Source: Vicinamibacteria bacterium
GTDB lineage: Bacteria; Acidobacteriota; Vicinamibacteria; Fen-336
Length of the DNA stretch: 64,000 bases
Direction: 5' to 3'
Assembly (NCBI GenBank): GCA_035570235.1
Contig: DATMML010000120.1
Coordinates: forward strand, 16,950 to 80,949
Below the pieces are notes generated by a model. The model worked only from the letters and a program-made list of their open reading frames with translations. It had not been told where the DNA came from and searched no databases. Of this stretch, positions 35,628 to 44,823 are shown in pieces; position 1 is the stretch's first letter, and every line of letters starts with the position of its first letter. A program made the position numbers and the translations under genes.

Positions 35628-36423
35628 GCATCCTCTCCTCAAGGTCTGCTTTGGGGTGTCCTTTTAAGAGCCCTGCATCCTGCCCTGGCGTCCAACCCCG
35701 CCAATTTCCGCTCAGATGGGTTGCAAAGCGCGGGCCGGGGGTCTGGAGGGATCGGCCTTGCGCCCACGTGGCTGGAAGAGCCTGGTTCCAAAAGCTATGC
35801 GACCCGGGCCCGCTGGATCAGGGAAGTGAGGTGGTCTTGAGGTGGGCTCGTGGGTACCCAAGAGTGGAAGCGAAATGCCACTCCTCGGGAAGGGGGGCCC
35901 GCCGCCCCTCAGCCCTCAACGCCCTCCAGGAGCCAGATGTTCCCGCCTTGGGGCCGGAAGCGGTCGAAGAGGACCCAAAGGCGACGATTTGGCAGCTGCA
36001 GAGCCGTGATCCCGCGGCGAGAGTCATCGAGGAGATGACTCTATAGGTGAGCGCGCCGCCAGGATCGGGCGTCAGCGCCCGCGGGCCGCAGCGAGCCCGG
36101 CAACTCGGCGCCGAACGAGGCGATCCCACCGCCGGGAGCGAACAGGATCCGTCGAAGATTGCCCCGGCCCCGTGGAACCTCCTCACGCAGCGCCCGCCTC
36201 GTCCTCACCCCTCTGGCTTGTCCCCCGGGGAAGATCGGAACTGCTTGTCCCCTGAGGACTTCACCCCCTCGAGACGAGGGAGCACAGATCGGCGGGGTAT
36301 GAGACAATCCGCACGCAGATCCTGGGAAGGTCCCGGCCTGCACGCAGGCGGACCGTGCCGAGCCGTCTCGGAGCGGTGCCGGGAGCTTCGGCGGGACTCG
36401 CTCCTGCCGGGTGAGGGGGACCC
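35628..36423. other. Intergenic region between divergent secreted-protein and response-regulator genes
   Basis: About 800 bases without a credible gene. A 9-bp perfect inverted repeat with a 5-base centre (AGAGTCATC 36020-36028, GATGACTCT 36034-36042) could be an operator or a leader hairpin for the regulator gene, whose start is some 380 bases further on. No clear promoter or terminator was found. Confidence 0.35.
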
Positions 36424-37851
36424 CTGGAGAAGCCGACTGTCCTTTTGGTTGACGACGACGACAGCACCCGCGGCCACCTCTCCGTGCTCCTTTCGGGGCT
36501 AGGCTACGGGGTGGCCGTGAGCCCGTCCGGGGACGAGGCGATCTCCCGGCTGGCCTCCGGCCACCTCCCCGCGGCCGTCATGCTCGACCTAGTCATGCCC
36601 GGAATGGGCGGCCTCGACGTCCTCGACCACATCAAGTCAACCTATCCGCAGATCCCCGTGGTGATTCTCTCCTCTCTGGGTCAGATCAAGACGGTAGTGG
36701 ACGCCATGAACCGTGGGGCTTCCGACTACTTGGTCAAGCCGGTTCAAGAGGCCGAGCTCACGATCGCTCTCGAGAGCGCCCTGGAAAAGCAGCGTCTGCG
36801 GGATGAGGTTCGGGTGCTCCGGCGTCGGCTCGACCAGTACGACCCCGCCGAGTTCCTCTCCTCGAGCCCAAGAATGTTGAAGCTCAAGGAGATCGCCCGG
36901 CAGGTGGCGGATACCGACGCCCCTGTGCTCGTGCTCGGGGAGACGGGCGTGGGCAAGGAGCTTCTTGTCCGGTACATCCACGAGCAGTCCCCCCGTCACG
37001 ACAAGCCCTTTATCAAGGTGAACTGCGCGGCCCTCCCCCATGACCTGCTGGAGTCCGAGCTCTTCGGCTACGAGCGGGGAGCCTTCTCGGGGGCCGTGCG
37101 CGACAAGCCCGGGAAGTTCGAGCTGGCCCACAAGGGCTCGATCCTGCTCGACGAGATCGCGGAGATGAGCCCGCACGTGCAGGCCAAACTTCTGCACGTC
37201 CTCCAGGACGGGGAGTACAGCCGTCTAGGCGCTCGGCACTCCAGCCGGGTCGACTCCCGGGTCTTCGCTTCGACGAATATTCCCTTGGAGAGGGCGGTCG
37301 CGGAAGGGAAATTCCGCCAGGATCTGTATTTCCGGGTGAACGTCATCCGTATGGAAGTTCCTCCTCTGCGCGAGAGGCCGGAGGACATCCCCCTCCTGGC
37401 CAATGCGTTTCTTCGCCGCTACCTCGAGCGCTACTCGAGCCCGGCGCGGGAGATCCCGCCCGAGCTGGCGGAGGCGTTCCGGCGCCACACCTGGCCGGGC
37501 AACGTGCGCGAACTCGACAACGCAGTGCGGCGCTTCGCCATCTTGCCGGACGTGAACCTGGCGCTGGACGAGCTCTCCAAGATGCGGCCGGAAGTCCGAG
37601 AGGCGCCGTCCGCAGAGGACCTCTCCCTGAAGACGATCGCGTCCCAGGCCGCGGAGAGGGCGGAACAGGAGGTCGTGCGTCGCGCCCTGGCTGAGACCCG
37701 GTGGAACCGCCGGGAGGCGGCGCGCCGGCTCCGGATCTCCTACAAGGCGCTACTCAACAAGATCAAGAAGTGGCAGCTCGAGGCGGAGGCGCCCACGCTG
37801 GCCTCCCCACCCGACACGGCACCGGCCAAGGGGACGCGCGGCGCCGAGTGA
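36424..37851 (+). CDS. Sigma-54-dependent response regulator (NtrC family), probable CTG start
   Basis: 475 residues if it starts at the CTG at 36424; a TTG at 36445 is the only other candidate but would remove the first beta-strand of the receiver. The receiver has DDDDS and phosphoacceptor Asp55 in VMLDLVMPGMGG, then LSSLG and LVKPVQE. The AAA+ domain has GETGVGKE, a GAFSGA loop, ILLDEIAEM and RQDLYFRVN. A Fis-type HTH (WNRREAARRLRISYKALLNK) ends the protein. It points away from the polysaccharide locus next to it and is the likely regulator of that locus, by position only. No histidine kinase is adjacent. Confidence 0.88.
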   Translation: MEKPTVLLVDDDDSTRGHLSVLLSGLGYGVAVSPSGDEAISRLASGHLPAAVMLDLVMPGMGGLDVLDHIKSTYPQIPVVILSSLGQIKTVVDAMNRGASDYLVKPVQEAELTIALESALEKQRLRDEVRVLRRRLDQYDPAEFLSSSPRMLKLKEIARQVADTDAPVLVLGETGVGKELLVRYIHEQSPRHDKPFIKVNCAALPHDLLESELFGYERGAFSGAVRDKPGKFELAHKGSILLDEIAEMSPHVQAKLLHVLQDGEYSRLGARHSSRVDSRVFASTNIPLERAVAEGKFRQDLYFRVNVIRMEVPPLRERPEDIPLLANAFLRRYLERYSSPAREIPPELAEAFRRHTWPGNVRELDNAVRRFAILPDVNLALDELSKMRPEVREAPSAEDLSLKTIASQAAERAEQEVVRRALAETRWNRREAARRLRISYKALLNKIKKWQLEAEAPTLASPPDTAPAKGTRGAE

Positions 37852-37921
37852 CCGCACCCAGTAGTTCCACTCCGGAGCGTTCATGGCCGGGAATGCTGGC
37901 GGATTTGAGGCGAGGCTTGGG

Positions 37922-39217
37922 TTAGAGGCCGAGAGCGGGAGAGATGGCTCTCCAGGAGGGGCTGATCAGCGTCAAGTACAGGCCGGCCTGGAGGGCCTCG
38001 ATCGTCGGGATCGTGCCCAGGGGCCCGCGGCGACGATAGCGAGCCGCCCCCGACAGCTGAAGGCGCCTGCCCAGGCGCCGGTCCAGGGCCACGAAGGCAT
38101 CGTCGCTGATGGCATCCACCTGGGTTGCTACCGGCGACGCGTCCGGTTGGACGTGGCTCGCGGCCAGGCGGAGTTCCCAGGCCCTTCCCATAGGGACGGT
38201 CGCGCTCACCCCCGCCCGGACCTCCAGGCGGCTGACGCCAATGCCGAACGCGGGGGCCACCTCACGCCGGACGAAGAGCATGAGACTCGATCCCCTCACC
38301 ATTCGGTTGAAGGTGGCCCCGCCGAAGAAGGTCTCCTTCTGCTGGAGGCCGGCGCGGGCGGCATCGGGCGTGTAGCTGGCCCCTCCCTCCAGGAGGAGGG
38401 CGCTTTGAGGCGAGAGGACGCGCGTCCACCGGAGAGAGCCGAAGTGGGTGAGGTACGACCGGCCCGCTTGGTCGGCACGTGTGTACTCGAACGAATACTC
38501 GATCGCGGCCGTGCTCCGAGTGCTGAGCTCACGTGCCAGCCCGAGGGTGCCGCGCGCGCTCTCTCCATTGATAAAGCCCGGCGAGTCGAACTCGGTGCGG
38601 TAAAAGCGCCCTTCGACTTGCAGAGAAGTCTGGGGACCCATTTTCTCGGATAAGCCGAGGACGCCGGTGAACGAGCGGGTTTTCACCACCGGCAGCAAGA
38701 CCCCCTGCTCCACCAGGATCCGCGCAGAGTCGCTGTAGCCGAAGTCGTAGGCAGCGTTGACCCGCCAGCTGGTGCTCGGGGACGAGCGGTAGGCGCCGTC
38801 GAGGCCGAAGTCGCCGTAGTAGCGGTTGAGGTTCTGGTCGGAATAGCTCGTCCAGCGGCCGGCGGCGGTGGCCCGCAACTCACCGCGGGGACCCGAGAAG
38901 ACGCGCGCCAAGCCAGCCCGGGGAGACAGCGCTACCCCGCCCGGGCCGTTGGGAACCAGAAAGTCGATGTTGCTGTCCCAACCGCCGCCCATCCCCAGCT
39001 CATATTCCCAGGGCCGGGCGGGCCGGGGTCCGCCCGTTTCGAGCTCCTCGGCCCGGGGGTTTGCTCCCGGCTCGGGCAGGCCCGCGGGGGCCGTCGGATC
39101 GGGCACCGGAGGGGGCTCCGGGGGCAGGACGGGCATGGGAAGAGTCTGGGCGGTCAGCGTTGTCGCGACAATCAGGGGGCCCATCGCCGCGCAAAGAATC
39201 CGCAGCCCATCCCGCAT
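37922..39217 (-). CDS. Outer-membrane beta-barrel protein of the polysaccharide locus
   Basis: 431 residues from the ATG at 39217, which places a signal peptide (ILCAAMGPLIVATTLTAQ) at the N-terminus; an ATG at 39295 would add 26 residues. After a proline-rich linker the sequence is a series of amphipathic strands with aromatic girdle residues (WEYELGMGGGWDSNIDF, WTSYSDQNLNRYYGDFGLDG, SWRVNAAYDFGYSDS and so on). The length suits a barrel of about 16-18 strands. Barrels of this kind accompany short Wza-like proteins in myxobacterial polysaccharide loci, where they act as the outer-membrane exit; that is the likely role here. Confidence 0.75.
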   Translation of the reverse strand: MRDGLRILCAAMGPLIVATTLTAQTLPMPVLPPEPPPVPDPTAPAGLPEPGANPRAEELETGGPRPARPWEYELGMGGGWDSNIDFLVPNGPGGVALSPRAGLARVFSGPRGELRATAAGRWTSYSDQNLNRYYGDFGLDGAYRSSPSTSWRVNAAYDFGYSDSARILVEQGVLLPVVKTRSFTGVLGLSEKMGPQTSLQVEGRFYRTEFDSPGFINGESARGTLGLARELSTRSTAAIEYSFEYTRADQAGRSYLTHFGSLRWTRVLSPQSALLLEGGASYTPDAARAGLQQKETFFGGATFNRMVRGSSLMLFVRREVAPAFGIGVSRLEVRAGVSATVPMGRAWELRLAASHVQPDASPVATQVDAISDDAFVALDRRLGRRLQLSGAARYRRRGPLGTIPTIEALQAGLYLTLISPSWRAISPALGL

Positions 39218-39307
39218 GCGAAGCGCGTCCGTCCTTGGGGAGACCAAGGATTGCCCTCCCTTCTGTGCCTCGCGGCCGCCTGCAGGCATTTCCAAGTCCG
39301 TCCCCGG

Positions 39308-39961
39308 TCAGGAAATCGGATGAAGCAGGATGTCCAGGAGCAACTTCTCCAGCTCTACGACCTCGGTACGGGTCCCGCCCCGTGTTTCCCACCATCGGTT
39401 GGGATCGAATGGCGAGTAGCGCGCGGGGTGAACCGTGACCCTGGTCTCGTGGCCATTCATGGAACGACGAAGCACCCGGCGCAGCCGCCGCGAGTGATCC
39501 GAAGTAGTGACCACCACGACGGAACGAAAGTGGTTCTGGTCGCACCATTCGGGGAAGACACGGCCCTCATCCTCGGTTCCGGTCAAGGCTCTCGGGATTT
39601 TCCGGACGTTATCCACGCCCAGGGCCTTGAGCTGTCGAATGGCCCGCGCGGCCGCGTCTTCGTAGGGGATCCCGCGGCGGATGAACTCGCGGTCGACCGA
39701 GGGGTCCGGAGGGTCGGCAAAGACGGCTACCTGCGCGGCCACGCCGCCATGAACGAGGTCCGCCGCGGCCAGCACCCCGGCACCGTCGGCACCCGTCCCC
39801 ACCACCACGATGTCGGCCGGCCCGAGGTCATCCGCGACCACGAGCGCCCCCCCCACGGCCCGCAGCATCGGGCTTCTAAGAGCGGGTATGGCCGCCGAAG
39901 CCATGGCCAGAACGACGATCACCAAGAGCGCGCGGAACCATGGGGGCCGGCGAACACTCAT
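39308..39961 (-). CDS. YdcF/ElyC-like (DUF218) membrane-anchored protein
   Basis: 217 residues from the ATG at 39961. One N-terminal membrane anchor (ALLVIVVLAMASAAIPAL). The rest has the DUF218 pattern: ALVVADDLGPADIVVVGTG, GAGVLAAADLVHGG, D-N-V-R-K-I-P and the signature VVVVTTSDHSRRLRRVLRR. DUF218 proteins act in envelope polysaccharide metabolism (ElyC, SanA). It sits between the barrel and deacetylase genes and is probably in their operon. Biochemical activity is unknown. Confidence 0.82.
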   Translation of the reverse strand: MSVRRPPWFRALLVIVVLAMASAAIPALRSPMLRAVGGALVVADDLGPADIVVVGTGADGAGVLAAADLVHGGVAAQVAVFADPPDPSVDREFIRRGIPYEDAAARAIRQLKALGVDNVRKIPRALTGTEDEGRVFPEWCDQNHFRSVVVVTTSDHSRRLRRVLRRSMNGHETRVTVHPARYSPFDPNRWWETRGGTRTEVVELEKLLLDILLHPIS

Positions 39962-40010
39962 GTCCTCATGGCAGGGTGGCGCGGATGAATCAAGGAGCAC
40001 TTTCAGCGCT

Positions 40011-40658
40011 TCAGAAAAGAGCCTTCCGGCCGTAGAACCCCTCGGCGTGCCCCCCGGCTGCGGCTGCCTCCATGCCCCGGATGCGGGCCACCGCCCGAAA
40101 CAAGTCGGCCGTGAACCAGGGTTTGCCCCTTTGGGAAGCGAAGTGCTCGTGAAGCAGGTCGATCTTACGATCGAGAGTCCGCGCGGGGAGGGAGGCGAAG
40201 AAATTGGGCGACCCAAAATCGCCGTCGTACTTCGGTATCTCATACTCCAGGATCAAGTGGTCACGCCAGGTGTTCCAGGTCAGCTCCGAGATCAAGCGGT
40301 GATCCTGGTGCCGATCATCCCGGTAGTGGGTAAGGACGAGGTCGGGGGAGCATTCGCGCTTCAGAGCCTCGAACTCGTCCTTCACCGCGGGGCCGCTGTA
40401 GGGGAGAAAGCCATCCCGATAGTCCCGGATGATCACCTTTTTCGTCGACACTCCCTCCAGGAAGGCCGCCGCCGATGAACGCCCCTCCGCCGCCCGTTCC
40501 GGCGTCGAGGTGAAGACAACCCATGTCACCTCCAGGCTGCGCTGCTCCGCCACCAGGCGAAGGATGGTCCCTCCGCAGCCGATCTCGATATCGTCCGGGT
40601 GAGCGCCGAGGGCAAGAATTTGCTTCGGCCCGTCGCCGAATAGCCGGACCCTATCCAT
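40011..40658 (-). CDS. PIG-L/LmbE family deacetylase
   Basis: 215 residues from the ATG at 40658. The zinc-binding motif AHPDDIE lies near residue 20 (ILALGAHPDDIEIGCGGT), and the second motif YRDDRHQDHR near residue 115. Members hydrolyse N-acyl groups from sugars or sugar lipids (GlcNAc-PI, mycothiol precursor and similar). In this block it probably deacetylates a sugar nucleotide or lipid-linked sugar. It lies 35 bases downstream of the cytidylyltransferase gene. Confidence 0.9.
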   Translation of the reverse strand: MDRVRLFGDGPKQILALGAHPDDIEIGCGGTILRLVAEQRSLEVTWVVFTSTPERAAEGRSSAAAFLEGVSTKKVIIRDYRDGFLPYSGPAVKDEFEALKRECSPDLVLTHYRDDRHQDHRLISELTWNTWRDHLILEYEIPKYDGDFGSPNFFASLPARTLDRKIDLLHEHFASQRGKPWFTADLFRAVARIRGMEAAAAGGHAEGFYGRKALF

Positions 40659-40693
40659 GACCGCAGGCGCTCCCCCGGCCCTTGGCGTCCGGG

Positions 40694-41524
40694 CTACCTC
40701 GTCGCCATTTCTGGATGGGAATGGGCCTGGAGACGCGCCTCGGGACGAGCCTTCCAGACCTCCCACGGCACCTGGCCGCGCGAATACATGTCCTCCAGCA
40801 ACTGCTTTTCCCGGAAGGTGTCCATACAAGCCCAGAATCCGTCGTACGGGTAGGCCAGAAGCCTGCCCTCGGCGGCCAAGCGCTGGAACGGCTCCTCCAC
40901 GAGCTCCTCGCCGTCACCCATGTAGTCGAAGATCTGGTTCCGAAGGACCAGAAAGCCCCCGTTGATGCGCATCCCGCAGTCCCTGATGTGCCGGATGCTC
41001 TGGACGCGTCCCCCGTCCGCCACCTGCACCAGATGGAAGCTGCTCTTCGGACACACCCCCACGAAGCACGCCACCGCCTCCGGCTTCCTCTGGAAGTAGT
41101 TGATCATGTCTGGCAGCGGGAGGTCCGAGAGGCCGTCGCTATAGTTGGCGAGGAACACCTCCTCGTTGGCGAGGAAGCGCTGAACGAGCCGGAGACGCTG
41201 ACCGATGTTCGAGCTCATCCCCGTGTCCACAAAGGTGATCTTCCAGTCCTGGATATCGCTGGCCAGGAGCTCCACCTTCTTGCCGCCCTCGCTGATCACG
41301 AAGTCGTTGGACACCGTCTCGTCGTAGTCCATGAAGTACTTCTTGATGCTGTCGGCCTTGTAGCCGAGGCAGAGAATGAACTCTCGGTGTCCGAAGTGCG
41401 CGTAGTACCTCATCAGGTGCCAGAGGATTGGACGGTAGCCCACCGGCACCATGGGCTTGGGGATCGACTCCGAGTACTCGCGGAGGCGCATGCCCAGGCC
41501 GCCGCAGAAGATGACTACTTTCAT
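40694..41524 (-). CDS. RfbF-type sugar-1-phosphate cytidylyltransferase
   Basis: 276 residues. Nucleotidyltransferase fold opening KVVIFCGGLGMRLREYSESI with the GGxGxRL loop and PKPMVPVG lysine. LANYSDGLSDL supplies the metal-binding aspartate, and FWACMDTFREKQLLEDMYSR is the RfbF-type C-terminus. RfbF makes CDP-glucose from CTP and glucose-1-phosphate. Usually RfbG (CDP-glucose 4,6-dehydratase) follows, but here a COG4091-type oxidoreductase precedes it with a four-base ATGA overlap. The substrate may therefore be a different sugar or polyol phosphate. Confidence 0.88.
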   Translation of the reverse strand: MKVVIFCGGLGMRLREYSESIPKPMVPVGYRPILWHLMRYYAHFGHREFILCLGYKADSIKKYFMDYDETVSNDFVISEGGKKVELLASDIQDWKITFVDTGMSSNIGQRLRLVQRFLANEEVFLANYSDGLSDLPLPDMINYFQRKPEAVACFVGVCPKSSFHLVQVADGGRVQSIRHIRDCGMRINGGFLVLRNQIFDYMGDGEELVEEPFQRLAAEGRLLAYPYDGFWACMDTFREKQLLEDMYSRGQVPWEVWKARPEARLQAHSHPEMATR

Positions 41525-42930
41525 CTCGTCGCCTCCCGCGGGCGATCATGGCCGCCCCCTGTTGGCGCGACTACAAGCGGGTCCGTGGCGCCCAGAGGAA
41601 GGGACACCCCCGGTCCGGCCAGGAGGTCCTCCAGCCAGGTCTCGCCGCGGAAGCGTCGGTACTGCTCGGCGCGGAGCCTGTCCGCGATCCGGCCCGCCGG
41701 CAGTTCGACGTCGTCGTAGGTGAGCGCTTGGTCGATGCGGACGCCCCGCCGCAGCTTGCAGCCTTCCACGAGCCCCTCGGGCAGATACCGCAGGGCGCTC
41801 ATCTCATCCGCGTTCACCGCCTCGCCGTATGTCATGTACATCCCGTATTCATCCAGGACCTCGCCCGCCCTTAGGTCGCGTTTCGCCACCGCGCACACCT
41901 CGACCACCGGTCCGTCCAGCGGGGGGGCCACCTCGTCCCTGAAGAGCGTCACCCGGGCGATGGCGTTGGGCGCTTCGAAGTGCACAAGATGGTAGGGGAT
42001 CCAGAATGGATAGAGCGGGCCCTCCCCCATTTTGTAAAGGCTCAGGTAGTGCCGCTGCTTGGGGTCCGGGTGCTCCGCCAGACAGAACACCTTGATGAGG
42101 GGAGGACCCACCGTGTAGTCAACGATTCCGCCCAGCTCGCGCAGCTCTTCGATGTCGTAGAGCTTCTGGATGTCCATGATCGAGCCTTCGTACTTGACGC
42201 CTCTCGACATCCCGCGGGACCTGACTTTGAAGCCGGTCGCGTTGGCCACGATGGATTGCTCGAAACTGATCTTCGATCCGTCGGCGAAGGAGGTGACCAT
42301 CGCGGCATTCTGGCCCCAGCGCTCGGCCCAGCCCTGCTGGGTGGTGGGGTTGCGGTAGGGGTCCTGCAAGCCCTTGACATTGCCGATCACGCGCGGGATC
42401 AGGCCCAACCCCTTCACCCAGCGGTAGAGGTTCATCTGCACGCCCGGCTCGTCGCCGTCGCAGGCGGATAGGATGACGCCGTGCTGGCGGGCATAGACGC
42501 GCAGGATGGGACCGATGGTGGCGTCGACTTCGGCGTTCATGAGCACGACCGACTTGCCGTGTCGGAAGGCCTCGAGCACCACCTGGGCCCCGAACTCGAC
42601 CGAACCCGTCACATCGATCAGCACATCGATCTCGGGGGAGCGGCTGATCGTGAACGCATCCTCGGTAGCGACCGGCACTCCGCGACGAATTGCCTCGTCC
42701 AGGGCCGCTTGAGTCTCCGCCACCTCCACGTTCTCGCAGCCGGCATAGCGGAAAACACCCAGGGCCCGCTCCAACTTCCGGTTGTAGACGGCGGCCATCC
42801 GCATGCCGGGGACGCTGTTGACGATCTGGTTGGTGAGCCCCTGGCCCATGAAGCCGGCGCCGATCATGCCGACCCGAATCGGCCTTCCCCGCTCTTCCCG
42901 GGCCTGCAGCGCGGTGTCTACAAGGATCAT
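41521..42930 (-). CDS. COG4091-type NAD(P)-dependent oxidoreductase with C-terminal SAF domain
   Basis: 469 residues from the ATG at 42930, which overlaps the stop of the RfbC-type gene. Rossmann motif VGMIGAGFMGQGLTNQI at about 25-40, a GFO/IDH- or homoserine-dehydrogenase-like middle (ACDGDEPGVQMNLYRWVKGL) and a SAF domain at about 375-440 (KRDLRAGEVLDEYGMYMTYG). The family is annotated as predicted homoserine dehydrogenase. One branch, the DXR-like DRL enzymes, catalyses the reductoisomerisation of DXP to MEP. Here it lies between a cytidylyltransferase and a 3,5-epimerase. A role in making an unusual, possibly branched sugar is inference. Confidence 0.85.
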   Translation of the reverse strand: MILVDTALQAREERGRPIRVGMIGAGFMGQGLTNQIVNSVPGMRMAAVYNRKLERALGVFRYAGCENVEVAETQAALDEAIRRGVPVATEDAFTISRSPEIDVLIDVTGSVEFGAQVVLEAFRHGKSVVLMNAEVDATIGPILRVYARQHGVILSACDGDEPGVQMNLYRWVKGLGLIPRVIGNVKGLQDPYRNPTTQQGWAERWGQNAAMVTSFADGSKISFEQSIVANATGFKVRSRGMSRGVKYEGSIMDIQKLYDIEELRELGGIVDYTVGPPLIKVFCLAEHPDPKQRHYLSLYKMGEGPLYPFWIPYHLVHFEAPNAIARVTLFRDEVAPPLDGPVVEVCAVAKRDLRAGEVLDEYGMYMTYGEAVNADEMSALRYLPEGLVEGCKLRRGVRIDQALTYDDVELPAGRIADRLRAEQYRRFRGETWLEDLLAGPGVSLPLGATDPLVVAPTGGGHDRPREATR

Positions 42931-43568
42931 GAGACCCTCCCTGCCATCCCCCCCGTCAGGGAGCCGGTCCGCGGGCGACCCTCCCTCTCCGTGTTCACCG
43001 TCGGTCCCACCGTCATCCTTCGCCTGAGCTCCGGCTCCACCTCGGACAGGAGGTTCCAGGCGGCGTCCTTTGGCGAGATCTCCTCGACGGGCAGGGGCCA
43101 CTGCAGGGCCAGCCGGGGGTCGCGGTAGTGGAGGCCTCCTTCGACTCCAGGCAAATAAAACTCGCCCACCTGGTAGCTCGTCTCCGTCCGATTCTCCAGG
43201 ACCTGGTAGCCGTGGGCGAACCTCTCCGGCACGTAAAGCGACCGATGGTCATCCGCCGTGAGCTCCACCGCGACGTGTTCGAGGTAGGTGGGGCTCTCCG
43301 GACGCAGGTCCACGATGATGTCCAAAATGGCCCCCCGGGTCGCCCTCACCAGCTTCGTCTCCGCGGCGGGCGGATACTGGAAATGCATGCCCCGCAGCGT
43401 CCCCTTCCGGCTGTTGAACGCGATGTTGGCCTGGGCGATGAGCGGTTTCAGGCCGTGGTCGGTGAATTCACGCTGGCAGAAGGCGCGGGCGAAAAATCCA
43501 CGGCTGTCCTCGCGCCGCTCGATGTCGATGATGAACGCGCCCCTGAGCTTCGTTTCTACGAAAATCAT
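42927..43568 (-). CDS. RfbC-like dTDP-4-dehydrorhamnose 3,5-epimerase family protein
   Basis: 213 residues from the ATG at 43568. The cupin core shows [10 protein letters not shown] with the catalytic histidine, [40 protein letters not shown] with the catalytic tyrosine and [13 protein letters not shown]. RfbC proteins are usually about 180 residues; this one has a 30-residue C-terminal extension. No RfbA, RfbB or RfbD gene is in the window, so the substrate is probably not dTDP-4-keto-rhamnose but a CDP-linked or other keto sugar made by the neighbours. ATGA overlaps link it to the genes on both sides. Confidence 0.9.
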   Translation of the reverse strand: MIFVETKLRGAFIIDIERREDSRGFFARAFCQREFTDHGLKPLIAQANIAFNSRKGTLRGMHFQYPPAAETKLVRATRGAILDIIVDLRPESPTYLEHVAVELTADDHRSLYVPERFAHGYQVLENRTETSYQVGEFYLPGVEGGLHYRDPRLALQWPLPVEEISPKDAAWNLLSEVEPELRRRMTVGPTVNTEREGRPRTGSLTGGMAGRVS

Positions 43569-44668
43569 GTCCGTCTCCCCGCGAAAAACTCGAGATTCGG
43601 CACCGCCCCCATGGCGGGCGCCGCCCACTCGAGCGGAGGGGGGTCGCTCAACCAAAGCAGATCCGGGCTGAGGCGGCCCGAGGTCATCAGCCCCTTGAGC
43701 TGGTCGATGCGCCGGTAGCGGGGGCCCTCAAAGTCTTCGACTTTGAGCCCAATGCGCTTGTAGACCTGGTAGAGCTGCTCGGCACCCTTGCGTGCATCCC
43801 ATTCCGGCCGAAAGGCGGGCAGAACCCTGGCGATCTTGCTGAAGTCGACGCGGTAGTTGCGCTTGTCCGGGCCCGCCCCCTCGCCGAACGCGATCTCGCA
43901 GCCGGGCACCGTCTCCTTCACGATCTCCGCTATCTCCCGGACCCGGTAGTTTTGGTCGTTGCGGCCCACGTTGAGGGCCTGGGCGTGGACGGCCTCGCGG
44001 GGTGCGGCAAGCACGGCGAGGAACGCGCGCGTGATGTCCTCGATGTGCACGATCGGCCGCCAGGCCGTGCCGTCGCTCTTCAGGAGCACCTTGCCCACGG
44101 TGAAGGCCCAGGCGACGAGGTTATTGAGGACGATGTCGAACCGGAGCCGCGGCGAGGCGCCGTAAGCCGTCGCGCAGCGCAAGAAGGTCGGCGTGAACGA
44201 GCCGTTGGCTAGCTCGGCCACGTCGCGCTCGGTCCGCACCTTCGACTCGCCATAGGGCGTGACCGGGTTCAGCTCCGAGTCCTCGTTCACGGGAGCGTCA
44301 CCGGCGGCTCCGTAGTTGCTGCACGACGAGGCCAAGACGAAGCGGCCGACGCCCGCCTCCTTGGCGAGGGTGGCGAGACGCACGGACGCGAGGTGGTTGA
44401 TGTCGTAGGTCAGCTGAGGATTGAGGTCCCCCAGCGGGTCATTGGAAAGGGCGGCCAGGTGAGCGACGGCATCGAAGCCCCTCAGGTCGTAAGCCTCGAC
44501 GGAGCGCACATCCTTCTCAATCGTGTGGATGCACTCCCGCCACGGCCCGAAGGTGGAGCGCCGGTAGAGGTCGGTGTCCAGCCCCACCACGTCGTGCCCG
44601 GCCTCGACCATCATCGGAGCCATGACCGTCCCGATGTAGCCTCGGCTCCCCGTCAACAGGATCTTCAT
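43565..44668 (-). CDS. NAD-dependent epimerase/dehydratase (extended SDR)
   Basis: 367 residues from the ATG at 44668. Glycine motif [10 protein letters not shown] (residues 5-14), a D-L-R region, the active-site ASSCSNYG and YGESK for the Tyr/Lys pair. This is the fold of UDP-sugar 4-epimerases and 4,6-dehydratases, but the sequence does not place it with RfbG or RfbB. It is first in a run of four genes joined by ATGA overlaps (SDR, RfbC-like, COG4091, RfbF). It probably modifies a nucleotide sugar in the same pathway. Confidence 0.88.
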   Translation of the reverse strand: MKILLTGSRGYIGTVMAPMMVEAGHDVVGLDTDLYRRSTFGPWRECIHTIEKDVRSVEAYDLRGFDAVAHLAALSNDPLGDLNPQLTYDINHLASVRLATLAKEAGVGRFVLASSCSNYGAAGDAPVNEDSELNPVTPYGESKVRTERDVAELANGSFTPTFLRCATAYGASPRLRFDIVLNNLVAWAFTVGKVLLKSDGTAWRPIVHIEDITRAFLAVLAAPREAVHAQALNVGRNDQNYRVREIAEIVKETVPGCEIAFGEGAGPDKRNYRVDFSKIARVLPAFRPEWDARKGAEQLYQVYKRIGLKVEDFEGPRYRRIDQLKGLMTSGRLSPDLLWLSDPPPLEWAAPAMGAVPNLEFFAGRRT

Positions 44669-44823
44669 GGTCCCTCCGTCCGACGCGTTTGGTTGCCCAT
44701 CGGGGAATGCCCCCGGCCCTCGGAGGCCGGAGCCGAAATCCCTTTCATCGCGGCAAGCCCGGGTCCGCTCGCAGCTGAGACCGCACACCCCTTCCCAAAG
44801 CCGATCCCCGCAGGTCCAAGCCC

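Noticed and set aside
35609..36046. A 145-codon plus-strand frame between divergent genes
   Set aside because: No start signal, no family and composition unlike that of the real genes nearby.
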